A DNA stretch of 64,000 nt from Aplidium turbinatum. Lineage: Eukaryota; Chordata; Ascidiacea; Aplousobranchia; Polyclinidae. The notes below the pieces were generated by a model, which was given only the letters and a program-made list of their open reading frames with translations, was not told where the DNA came from and did no database searches. Below, piece after piece: positions 35,647-48,900 of the stretch. Position numbers and translations under genes: made by a program. The stretch's first letter is position 1. Every line of letters starts with the position of its first letter. The DNA is taken from assembly GCA_918807975.1 (NCBI GenBank), contig OU964931.1:13712251-13776250 (forward strand), given 5' to 3'.

Positions 35647-36736
35647 ATGTAAAGTCCTGGGAAAGACAGCACAATTGATCTAACGCGGAGCTTTCTGACA
35701 AATGATTTTTGCATAAACCAGCAAACCTGTCTTGCGAAGTTGCGAGTGTCTTATACTTTCTATGCAATCTTTGCTGCTTCCAACTACGTGTAAATAAACT
35801 TTGCAATGTGATGGACAAAGGCTTTGTTCAGTAATCAACTCACCAAATGTCGTGGAACAGAGATACGTGAAATTATACGTCATAAAGGTCATTGTTGACG
35901 TTTATGAAGTATGATTTAATTGAATATGAGCGTCATAACAACATAAAGTCTAAAAAGCACCAAACACACAAAAATAAAAAAAAAAGCAAAACGACCTAAC
36001 AGCAGATAAATGTCATTTTATGTTTTAGCTATGTTTGATGCAACAGTTAGTTTGGGTTGTTAGATGCCAAATATTTTTTTCACATTTTGATCAGATGAGC
36101 TTTTATGAGAGTGTCAAACTTTTGTTCCAGAAAACAATGCAACCTTTCCGGCTTCAAATAAAACGTTAAATGTTAGCCACAGGCCTGCAAGAACTTGCAA
36201 TTAATATGTGCACATTATACTGCAGTTTGGGTATGAGCCATCGCAATGATTACGACATTTTCGCAAATAAAACCGAACTTAAACTAATCATTTACTTACA
36301 CAAGATTACAATGCACGGGAGAGAAAAAATAGAAAGAAAACATGACAGTAAAAATGCTCGCAAAGTGAAAAACACAAAAAGAAGCTCAATAAATTAAACA
36401 AGAAGACGCAAGTATTCAACCACAAGTTAGAACTGGTATTCTCTTGTCCATTCCGGTTTAAATCGTAAGGGCAGTGCCATTGGCTTGCGCGCATTTATTC
36501 CTCGTCGGACCAATGACTTCCTGCGGTAGCACGAGAGGGTTAGGTTCCAGTAACAATACAAATGCACGCAATAAAAGAAGACTCATCTTCCCGAAGTGGA
36601 ACCAAACAATATGATAACTACCAAGTGTGTCGTTTCCACGAAAATGAAATCAGCAAAGTGGATATTTTCCACATCATAGGAATTGCTGATTGTTGGAAAA
36701 ACGCTGTATATGGTTTGACCACAGGATGGGATTCTG
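35647..36736. other. Intergenic sequence between the convergent genes
   Basis: AT-rich; no recognised gene or repeat. Most of the RN-tre 3' UTR, if long, would begin at the right edge of this stretch. Confidence 0.4.
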
Positions 36737-36986
36737 CCACCTCAGACAGGAAATCAACCGTTTTTTTACATTAATTCGACGTCAATGTAAAAAAAAACGG
36801 TTGGTTTGTTGTCTGGGGAGGTGGACTGGACTACTCATCCTAGCCGGTAAAGCTGTCCTTTTCAGATGGATTTATTGAATACGTTGAATCAATGTAAAAG
36901 GGACTCATCCGCTGGTTGGGTGAGAAAGAAGTTGTGCGTTGGACAGTTAGGCATTACGATTTCCATTCGTTCCTTATCGGTTGTAA

Positions 36987-39900
36987 TTAAATGTCACTTT
37001 GAAAATCAGGCGCAACATGTCTGCTGTATTGCGTTGAACCAACTCTCTTTTGCTCGGATTCCACGGAAAGAGGAAGACGATGGCTCCCGAAGCGTCCTAA
37101 AGGAGCCATGAGAGGTTGACTTGATGATCTTGACCCCACTGTACTATCTTTGCTTATAGTTTGCCCGTAATTCTGATCTACCAACGGCCCGTCTGCATGT
37201 AAATTGGAATATTGAGAAAAATTTGTAGCTTCCGGAAGTCGTTGGTGATGTTTTCTTAGTGGTGACGAGAAGAAAAGGCCGCCCAAAGGCTGGGGATTCA
37301 TAGATAGAGTATGGTCGGTGTCGACGGGTGAGGAATTGGGTAAATGTATGAAGTCTGAACTTTCCAAAGATCTCTGACCCGGTGTAGGTTGTTTGCTAGG
37401 GAATGGGGAAGTCACATGATCAAGCGACGGCGTTCTGGAGCTCTCACTGTTGACATCGACGAGCTCGATAAAATTTGGCGATGATAATGTGGTTTTCTGA
37501 CGGTCGGATTCGTCGTCATGTCTCGAAGAATTGTCGACGATAGGAGATGACAAGACTTTTTGCGAATGAAAACTTGGGGAAAGACCAGCCGCGAGTTCAC
37601 GAAGATTTTCCAAGGATTTCTACAAAAAATATTTCGTTAGAGGTCATTGAAACGTCTTAGTCGTCTCCACGCTTTAAAGATGGGTAAGCTGAATGACGAA
37701 GTTGAATCAGTAAATGCCTTTTGCTATCTAGGAGATAGATTGAATGCCAGTGGTGGTTGTGAAGCGGCAGTGACTGCAAGAGGAAGGTTTGGTTGGGTGA
37801 AATTCAGAGAGTGTCGAGAGTTGTTATGTGGTAGAAGATTTCCGTTGAAAATGAGAGGAAGAATTTATATTAGTTGTGTGAGATCTGCAATGCTGTACGG
37901 AAGTGAGACATGGTGCTTACGGGAAAACGAATTGGCGATTTTAAGAAGAACTGAGAGAGCGATGGTGAGAGCAATGTGTGGTGTAAAGCTGATGGACAAA
38001 AGGAATACCGAAGAACTTATGAGCTTGCTTGGGTTGAATGAGAGTGTTGATAAGTTGGCAAAAGCGAATGGAGTGAGGTGGTATGGGCATGTTTTGAGAA
38101 GGGATGAAGATGATGTTTTGAGAAGAGCGCTGGAGTTGCGAGTGGAGGGTCGTAGAAAACAAGGAAGACCAAAGAAAACATGGAAAAAGCAAGTTGAGGA
38201 AGAAAGCAGCAAGGTGGGCTTGACAAGAGAGGACGCGCTAGACAGATCGATGTGGAGGCAGGGTGTGAAGACGATTGCGGCACTTGGAGGTGAATCCGGC
38301 CACCCTCGGTAACGGGGACATCACCGGATTAAAACTGGACTACTACACTAAGCAATAGCCAACAACCATGTCCACTTTCGATTGTTTCTCATCTACACAC
38401 CCTGGTTGAAGCGCATATCCACGAGCTCTTGGTGAGAATGGGAACCACAACAGTCTGAGCGCAAACCACAAACGTTTCGATTGATCAACACGACATAAGT
38501 CAGTCCAATGGTGAGAGAGAGAGAGAAACCTTTTATTTCGTCTGTTGCGACAATAGTACGGTACAATTATAAACAATACGAATAAAATAGTACCATAGCT
38601 ATCTAAATACCACAACAGACAGGAAGCAGCGAAAGACTATATCAGCATATAGTCTTTCGCTGCTTCCTGTCCTGTCTGTTGTTGGTGTTTATAAAAAAAG
38701 CAAGGAAGTGACACTGGTAGGCATGCGTGTTCCCAAAACGCTTAAAAACAGCCATTGAGCGCGAGTTTGTTCATTGAGAAAAGAGCACGAGTGATGTTGA
38801 ATTATTGCTTTTTTTGCTTGCATGACTTTTCACCAACGCTATGGAACACTGTATCATATAACTCTGACACAGCACTTCAACAATTGACAACACGAAAAGC
38901 ACTAACTTACCTCCATTTCAGTTTCAAACTCGTTTTCATTGTTGGACTCTTTGATAGTGCTGCTTTTGTTCATCAAAGAATTGTATTCAGTGACCAAGTG
39001 AGCGTTGCTTCGACAATCAGCAGAATTCTTGACATTGTCATACACGCTGTACGGTCTTGTCAGGTTGAACGCACTTTTGTCATTCGCCTCCAACGCGCCA
39101 TCTCGCGGCAATTGAAAATTGACAGAATGCAAGGTGCCAGCTTCTTCATCAACATTGACAGGCTTGGCCTGTTCGTTGGGTGAAAAAGAGTCAGCAAAAG
39201 TTAACGTTTTTACAACGTTTGGCGACGTTAAAATGATGAAAAACGGCGACATTTGCTGGCTGACGACACATACAATAATCACAAATTTAGTCGACATCTC
39301 ACAGTCCGCAAAATTGCCATTTCTATATCGATGACAGAAAATGGCAACTTTTGTTAGGTGAAACTAAGCACAGTTAAGCAGAGTTGAATGATGTTACACA
39401 ATGGCGGTTCCATGAACGGCAGTTTCAACGATAATATGACAAAAACTTGGCTAAATTCACAAAGTGCGATTTGATCATAGGCATCACCTACTTGATCGAC
39501 AGCTGAAAGCATACAGATGAGTATGAGTTGTACACAAGACAAAAACCCTTTGTTCATTTCGTTATGGCTTGTCGGTCTTGGTGAATTGTTTGCATAGAAT
39601 GAAACATGCGATTTTTATATGTATGCAAGCCCCGATATTGCAAGAGATAGCTATGCTTTTTTTCGATCACATGTCAAACGTGTTGCCGAAAAAATTCAAC
39701 AAGCCATTAGTTCCACATAAGGTTTGAAAATATGTGTCAACAATATATCATGATAGGGACTTAGTTTTTGTCGTTCCTCAAAACAGCAGCACACTAGTTT
39801 ACCATAAGATGATGGAGCCGATAACCACCTTTGCTGAGAAGCCAGCAAGCAGAACCCGTCCTTTCTATTGATTCAACTCTCAGAGACGTTGATTCAATGT

Positions 39901-42900
39901 AAGAAAGTGGAATTTCGCTGGTTGGAATGATAATTATTAGTTACCCGTCATGTATAGAAATGGTATCACACAGAAACAAGCCAAAGAAAAGAGAATGTGC
40001 TGCAGTGGGATACAATATTCAAACCTGCACATTGCATTCGACCAATCACTACTCAGCCAACTATTCATTCTGTAGAACATTTGCAGTTGCAAATGTAGCA
40101 TTTAATTTTCGTTGTATTAAAAGGACTGATTTACCAGGTAGGTTTTAAACGTGATCTCAGTAATCGATGGTGAGAACAGTTTATCGCAATGGTTTAAATA
40201 GATCAGAGTTACTTTTGAAATTAAGACTTAAAAATTGAAACCTGTTCGAGGAAATGCAAATCAATCACTAATTTATTACGCAAAGTTTTAATTGTTCTGA
40301 AATCTAACAAAGCGGTACTTTTGTATCTTGCACCTTATGAGTTCTTCATTTATTTGAAAGGTTTCTGTGCCAGCGCCATTTTCATGTTAGCCCATATCCT
40401 TCTAGTGTCAGTTTAATTTTTAAATTGACGGCCCAAAAGGAAGGGTTCTAAGCATACTGATGCTGATAGGAGTCCAGTTTTTGATTTATCTGATAATAAA
40501 GAATCTAACTAATTGTGTGACCAATAACCTAAAAGTTGGACTCCTATCAGCATCAGCATGCTTGGAATCCGTCTTTTTGAGCCGTTAATTTAAAATTAAA
40601 CTGACGCTAGAAGGATATGGGTTGAACACGCAGATCTGCCTTGTTTAGCCCTTGCTTAGCCCTTGGATCAAATCAGTCGTGCTGACTACAAATAGTCGTT
40701 CTCCAGCAGATTGTAAGTGTAGTCTGGAAAAAGATGATGATCATGGACGATGAAGTGGAAAACCTTCACCTTAGAGACTAGAGTCTCAAACACAAAAAGG
40801 AAATTTAGTCAGAGATCACACGCTTTCTCTCAGTGATGAAAGGTCTGCAAGCGCACAGTTTAAATGAAACTCAAACGAACAGTCGAAGCTTTAAACATAA
40901 AGTTGGCGGGCATGTCCAAAACGTCGAGGTTACCTTCTTTGACATCACAATTACGACATTTCAAAACAGTCTCATCTCACACTCTGATAGAAAGTAGCTT
41001 TATGGTGTGTCAAGAAAGTTCACAGTTAAATCCTATCCTAATACTACAACGACCAAAATAGATTTGAATGTCAAAAACCGTCGGAAACCACCCTACCCCA
41101 CACGAGTTTTCAATTCAATTACAACACCTTTTTGATATATCGAGTAATTCCAATGTAACAATAGAAAAGTAGATGATTGATGTTGTCACACAAACGCAAA
41201 CCAGGTAAAAAGAAGTTTCTAGTGACGTTTCAATATAGGCTACTATTGGCTTTTGCAACAAAATTTGGAGAAAATTTGGCTTCTCAACTGCGCAGTTAGG
41301 CCGTTGCAAGGCTGTTGTGATGTCTCAGTCAGAAAACAAGTTCATTTTTGCAGCTGAAAACGGACTGGTTTGTTGGCTGAGAAGATTACTGCTACATGTT
41401 AAACTACATTCCCGACCAGAAAATCGGTCATTTTTTACATTGCAGACGTTAAATCAATGCAAAAAAGCACCGATTTATTGTTATCAGTCACAAGTGAAGT
41501 AGCAGACTATAAGTTTGCTTCGTCAGCATGTTACGAAATACGATTGTCATCAAAACAATGCAGGCCAGCCTCAGTTGCATTTATGGTCATGCATTATTAA
41601 GGAGTTGTGTTCAATTCATTCAACCACAGTAAATCATAGTTGCTTTAAAGTAATTAGAATCTACAAACAAATAGAGGATATCACATAAGCATGCATTGCT
41701 GGCCAAGATACATCGCGTTATGTTATTATAATGTAAGAACGATCAGCCCTAAGCTTTTGTTGCTATTTAATTCATATTAAGTTTTGCCAAAACGGAACTT
41801 AAAAGCGAAGCGAGCCGAGATTCCTGACATCACTAAGCAATGTGCGTCGCAACAGAACTGGAACTAGACGCTACCCAGACAGCAAAATCGGTCAACTTCT
41901 GCATTGATTCAACGTCTGCAGACGTGAAATCAATGTAAAAATAACGGATTTTGTCGTCTTGGATACAAGCTATGCAGAATTAGTCCGAAACAGATAAGGA
42001 TTATATACTAACAAGTGTCTTTCACGATGGCAGGATCCTGACAGTTCGACAACTGCTTTGTTGTACCCTGGACTGATTCAATGCGGCTGTTGATAAACAG
42101 TCCGTTGCAATAACGCAACGGGCCGCATTGAAAGTTTGGCAGTTTATTGAAGTAAAAAAAAAAAAAAAGAAACAAAAACTTTTAATGTATGTAAATTTAT
42201 CCCAAATCTTCATAAAGAGTTTTTTTTTCTGTTTTTTTGGCCCGGCAAATGCCTCGCGAACCGGCAGCCGCCCAGTGATTGTCGAGTAATGATCGAAAGA
42301 TTCTACAGCAAAGTCCCGAGTTGGTCGTCCTTGGACTAGATCAAGTGCGAACATCAATAACTTCAAGGTTTCCAAAAATGAAACGTTGAAGCTACGAGGG
42401 GTAAAAAGTTTGATGAAATAATGGATCCTGACGTCACGAAGGACGGATAGCAACGTTACCAGACGTTAGTACAAAGTAGACATAGTAGAAATTAAGCAAA
42501 CAAAAGATTCCCAGAAAAGTAGTTTTGCGAGATAATTAGAACACCAAGCATCAGTTACTCAAATCAGGAAGAACATGACTTTTTTCGTTGGTGAGCACTA
42601 GTCTTGCGAGAACGCAACCAGACGATAATATCACAACGTTAAAGACACGTAATCGAACAGATAAATAATTTAATCTAATAAAAAGATTAGCAACCTTTTC
42701 AAAAAAAATTTTTTTCTGTCGTTTGAAAAATTATAATCGTGACGCCCAGTGATGCCATGAAGTGACGTTTGTTGGATGATGTTCTAAAATCTAGGTCATG
42801 ATTGAAAACAAACTATGGTAGTGCATGTGTTGAATGCAAATCTGCAATTGATTTGAATTCAACTCAACTTTTCGCGTAGTTCATGTTGATGACGTGTTAA

Positions 42901-45900
42901 GCTCTGATGGTAGAAACTACGTAAATCAACGGCGATTGTTTGCAAGCGTTAGTCATGGTCAATGATAATAAGGCGTGCAGCTCTACGAACCCACCTTGGT
43001 TCTGTTGGCTTTAGTTCGGTTTTTTATAGGATCTTTGTTCTGTGACTTTTTAGGTGAAGAGGATATGGTTCTGTTTGGATTCTTAATCGCATTTTGATCG
43101 TTGTGCTTCGGCGTAGAAGTGTTTTGATCGGTCAAATGTTTGTCCTGAAATGGGGCGGGATTCTTATCCGTGCTAAGGTTAGATTCTTTATACGCTTGAG
43201 AAGGGTGGACTTTGCTGGGGCTGGGTGTTTTCCAAACCACTACTCCGTTACCGTCGCTGCGACGTCTATTTTCAGGTTTGCTGTGACGCTGAGGCGATTG
43301 CGGGGGTTCAACCATGGAGGAAGGGAGAGGGACACGGGATTGTTGATGATGAGGAGACCGACGATTGTTTGAGGAGTTGACTGCTTCGCTTTCCACCGCA
43401 ACGCTTGATTTTCTTTTCTCTTGTTCGGAACGCGATTTGCGATCATCTCTCGGCTTCTGTCGCCGGTTTTCTTTTTGATTGACTTCATTTTTAACTGGAG
43501 ATCCCAGAGGATCTGGACGGAATTTTCCGCGATCAGTCTCTTGAATAGGATCTCTTCTCTCATGGTGAGATGAAGATTTGAACTTTTTGTCGCGTCCTTC
43601 GGTGACAACCACCTCATTGGAAGAAGAGATGGCTCTGGGGGAGGCTGTCCTCTGGGCTTCTGAGGTAGGAACGAAGCCATTGGCCTCCTTGTAGTTCTCT
43701 CGGCCGTTGGAACTTGTCTGCCTGCGTTGGCTACTGTGATCTTGAGCTGGTATTTTGTCCCGTCTTGTATTATCTGAAGAAAAACAACGCGCTTCGGTTA
43801 AGGCGAACGAAATGTAGAGGATATTGAATTACTGATGCACAAATGGTAAAAATCGTACTCAAACAGTTTGGACACTTTTCCAAACAGCGAAATCCGCCCT
43901 TTTTTGCATTGATTCAACGTCTGCAGACGATCTTTGATTAAACAACATGTTTCTATGTAAAGCGAGTTAGCAGCTTTTAAAACTGCAAAAAACTGCTTTA
44001 AAATAAAAGCCCAAAATATGTAACAAAATGATCTGTGACACTGGGGTTTCTCAATGGCAAACGTGTCATACAAAATAACAATGAAAAACAAAAACATGAT
44101 GAAAAATAAGGACTTCATTGAAATTCAACGATACGTTATTAGTGTGTAGTAGTAATAGTCTAGTTTTAATTCGGTAATGTCCCGTTACCGAGCGTGGCTG
44201 GATTCACTTCTACGTGCCGCAACCGCCTTCACACCATGCCTCCACATTTCTTGTCAAGCTCATTAAAACATTGAAATAATTACCTCACAGAACCTTTCCA
44301 AGCAAGCAAGTCGGTCATTTGTAACATTGATTCAACGTCTATAGACGTTGAACTTCATCAGGTAAAAATATAAGATGGACTATTTGCTGTGTGGGTGAAG
44401 GCGCTAAGCTTGTTCTTATACAAGATATCGTTTAGTTTTTTATGAATTTAATTTCGTAGAAAAAAATAATAACCTGCTCTGGGTGGTATCCGGATACCGG
44501 TCTCTTGCTCAAACGAAGGTTTCACTATAACACCAAATGGGATCTTTGCAGTTTCATTGTCTCCGGGTGATGGTGGCAAAATCATCTTTCCTCGTTTCAG
44601 CTCAGCGATACTAAGCTGCAATAAGTTTAATAACTTTACATTACAAGGTACCTGCGATTTTATTTTTTCAATAAAAATCTTTACCTAGTTGCATCTTATA
44701 AAATGATATTTTGCTTTTGACCACAGTCCACATCTCCTGGCAGCCTAGTTTGCAATTACAAGAGCGCGAAAAACATTGCCTGGGTCAGTTGTAGGTTTTT
44801 AAGACTGTGTTGTAAGTTTTAAGAATCAAATTAAATACGAAAACACTCTGATTGTGATTGCGAGTCCAAAACCACTCACTTTAAGTTGTTCTATGACCGT
44901 GTCGTCGTCCGCACCGAAGTTCTCAGCGAGGCTTTCTTGAAGGAAAGAAACAACTTCATCCATTTCCATTTTCTTGATTATCGCTGTCAAGGTAACAAAA
45001 TAGTAGATTATTCGCTGTTCAGAAGTAATCCTTTGTCCTAAAATAATCAGGCATAAATAGCACTACACTGTGAAGACAACTGTCTAGGAACCATGACTAC
45101 ATCCCAGACAGCAGATCAACCATTCTTTTCATTGATTCAACGTCAGCAGACGTTGAATCAATGTAAAAAGCGATTGATTTGCTGTCTGGGATTGTGAATA
45201 CGCTGTATGTGGGTGAGTCAAACTGATGACTAACAAACGTATTAAACACGTAACAAAACGGAGCGTAGGCTGCTTGGTTTCATAGGCGTGAAGCACTGCA
45301 ATGAACAATAACTCTATCGAGTGCCCACGCCACAAACTTAGTCCTTTTTATATTGATTCAACGTTAAATTTATGTCAAAGGACTCATTTTGCTGGCCGGT
45401 ACACGTCTTACCACATGAGTAACACAACGACGAGAGTATATACTTTCTTAATTTATTCTGTGATATTTCCAATAGCTTTTGACTTAAATTTATCTGTGAA
45501 CAAATTCTCAAATATTATGAATACATTTTCACACCCACAAACAAAAAATGTTAGATTAAAAACAACCAATACATAGCTAACACTGCAAGCAACCGACAGC
45601 TGTTCGTTTCTTCAATGTGATCAAATAATTTCTCTGAAATAAGTACATGAAATATAGTTCTCACTTACTTACATAAACGCCTATTTTAATGCAAAAAGTT
45701 GCAAAAAAAAAACTACAAATCGGTTTGCAAACATACTTTTGTGCATTTTGAGAGTTGTATACGACATGGCGACAAGGATTCGTTCCCCATCCAACATGTA
45801 AGCGTCCCACAAGCGGAGCGTTAACGGGAAGGGGGCGCGATCTAAGAAACATTGGAAGAACCACTTCATTGTGTAAAGGCTGGTGAAGACTTCGTTCTTG

Positions 45901-48900
45901 TCCTGTTGGAGCAATTAACAAAACTTAATCTTCGCAAATCCGCAACACAACTACGCAAGACGGTTACTTGGATAGCATCCGTGAGGGGTCTCGTTTCAAA
46001 ATCAGACTAAACTGTTATGAAGGGCAGATATGGCAAAACATAGCTTTGATTAATGCCGTAAACTTAAGTTAGAGAAACAGTTTCAACATTTACGCAGCAG
46101 AGATGTGCATGGACTTGGATTTAAATCCGGCCTCATTTGAGATCAGCCGGGTTTGGATACGGATTTGAACTTTTGCTAATTTAGATATTACTTTAAGGCC
46201 TTTCAAAAAAAGTACCAAAAAATGACTTTTCTCCATTTTGTGTTGATAAACTGGTTGTATTAAAAGCTCAAACCATAGTAATCGTTTTACTTTAACCATG
46301 TTTACTTTCTGACAGATAATGTTAGCTTAATGTCGCATGTATAACCGGATTATTTGGATTTTACACTGCATATAATCTGGATTTGGACTTGGATTTTAAC
46401 TTAAAATCCAGGAGTGGGTATGAATTTTAAATTTTGAAATCCGGACACCTATAATACGCGATAATGGCGGAGACGTTTGCTTGAATACAGGTAAATCACA
46501 GCCTGCCATTGCAGTTCACCTACCAAGTGTTTTTTTAATCGAGGAAGAAATTTCTTTATAATTTTATCATGGTGATCTTGAAACCTCATGAGCTTGGGGA
46601 AACCGGGTATGAAGAAACCGTGCATTCTGTGTTTCTTGCCGTACAGGAGGGAATGCAAAGCCCAAAATGCTTCCTGAAAGTTCAAAACGGTCAACAGAAG
46701 TGCGTTTGGAAATGTCCTCAGATAGCAAATCAATCGTTTTTTTTTACATTGATTCAACGTATGCAGACGTTAAATCAATGTAAAAAGCAACTGATTTGCT
46801 GTCTGAATTACATGACTACATTCAATGTCTCCACAACGTGATACTGGATGTTACCAAGGATAAATGAACACATATAACAAAATAAAGCAAAGAGGACTCA
46901 GAGTGCAAACCAACAAGCAAGACTTATTTACGTCAAAAATGAAAGTAAATGAAAGAACCTCATGCTCTACACAAATTGAGTGACTGGGCAGATTGACTGT
47001 TGCTGTACTGTAGAGTCTACACTACAGCAAGACAATCTGCCAGTTAGTCTACTGGCCTTTTTTACATCGTTTCAACGTCATCAGACCTATAGTAACATGG
47101 TCGTAGGACCACACAATCCCAACATAACATATCACTTTCATAATGGTACACAAACATTTAGCAGTTGACCTTGTGACCTTATATCACGTCAAAATTATGT
47201 CAAGGAAACAAACATTTCGTTTCAGGCCCTTAGTCGACAAGTTGCGTTCAACGATATGTAATAAACATGCTACTTCAGCAAGATTTTGTTTCAAATATTA
47301 TCATGCGCAAATTTTGGCTGTCATATCCCAGACAACAAAATCCGCCAATTTTAACATTGATTTCACGTCTGCAGATATTGAATTAATGCAAAAATGGCAG
47401 ATTTTTCTGTTTGGGATAAAAACTCGTGAGCAAACAAAAATTTGCAACCAACAAATCATCATTTAACGTAAAGATGTTCAATCAATCTAAAAAAAAACTT
47501 GTTTGCTGGCTGATCAGCACAAAACGACTGGTCGGTGTACCTCTTCGTCCATGAACATGAGCAGCACGGCAGCAATTTGAGACATTCCTTGGCAATAACC
47601 AACCTCGGTGTTGTACATGGAATAAGCAGCCAAGACACAGAAAAGTTGCTGTTGTTTGATGCTGGAATATGTATTATAGGATATAGCATTATGGAATATA
47701 AATATATTAATATCAAATATAGTTATAATTTACTTTCTTTCAGAAGGTCCTTATTCAAATAGAATCATTCTATTTTGAATAGATTTTATTTGAATAAGAA
47801 CCTTCTGATGATCCTCCTTTTAGGGTGAAACAGGCTGAGGTTTTAAAAAGTAATAACTATATTTGATGTAATTTGCTCTGCTTGGCTTTTTAGTTTGGCA
47901 TTGAGCACGTTTTGTAGCATTATCAGTATTTATTGTTTAAATATATTAATATGTGTTGCAATTATTTAATTGATTTTATGAGAGTTACTCTTTAAAACCA
48001 TGCAACTTTAAACTTGCTGAAAAAGCAGTTATGCATCGCAGCTATTACCCACTGAGCAAATTCTGTCCCTTTTTACACTGATTTAACGTCTATAAACAGT
48101 GAATCAATGTACAAAGGATGAATTTTGCTTGCTTAGTGACTGGTCAATGGTCATCAGCAAAGTTCTGTACCTGTATCTAGTTCTGAACATGATATGATTT
48201 CTATACGTTCTTTTAACGTCCAAATCTATCTGCCTGATGTCGGGGGAATAAGACTTGGCTCTTTGCTTCATTTCCTGACAAGACAAGAAGATTTCAATTT
48301 ACACAAAGCAATTTGATATCACATTTGCGTATTTCGTATTTTCCTAAATTGTGGGTTTCTCATATCACAGTTTGTTTACAAACTCACTACTTGATATTCT
48401 TCGTTTAAAGGTCACGTGTACAAACGTTAAAAAACGTCGAATAGCAAAGTAGAGATCCGATGACAAGACTATGATCTATTGAGTACATACCATTCTAAGT
48501 CACGTGAAGTTTGCAAACTTAAGTCAAGTGAATGTATGCCTACGCTAAATTAGAGTTCATAACTGATGTCCTAGCCAGCAATCAAACATAAAAAAGGGCT
48601 GATTTACTGACTGGGGTGACCTTCGGTTCAGACGTATGATGGTAATATCTTCTCAGGAATATCTCAATAAGAATGATGATTGAACCACATGAGACGGACA
48701 ACCATATACTAGTCCTTGCTGAGAAGGTTCATCAGTCTCAAGAGTCCCACAATTTTACAATTTATAAAACTGAATCGTCATGTCAAGTCCTGATTCAAAG
48801 GCATGATTGGGCAAAAACAAAGCAAACGTGTGTGTCTAGCAATGTCAAGTGGCAGTAGTTAACTTAACAGAGCCGCGTTGTTGAAAATGATTAGTTGATA

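Noticed and set aside
37865-38283. Open frames on the - strand opposite the LINE
   Set aside because: They are antisense shadows of the reverse-transcriptase frame on the + strand, with low-complexity serine/leucine content.
43094-43372. + strand frame across 43.1-43.4 kb
   Set aside because: Antisense to RN-tre exon 11, whose - strand frame joins neighbouring exons in phase.
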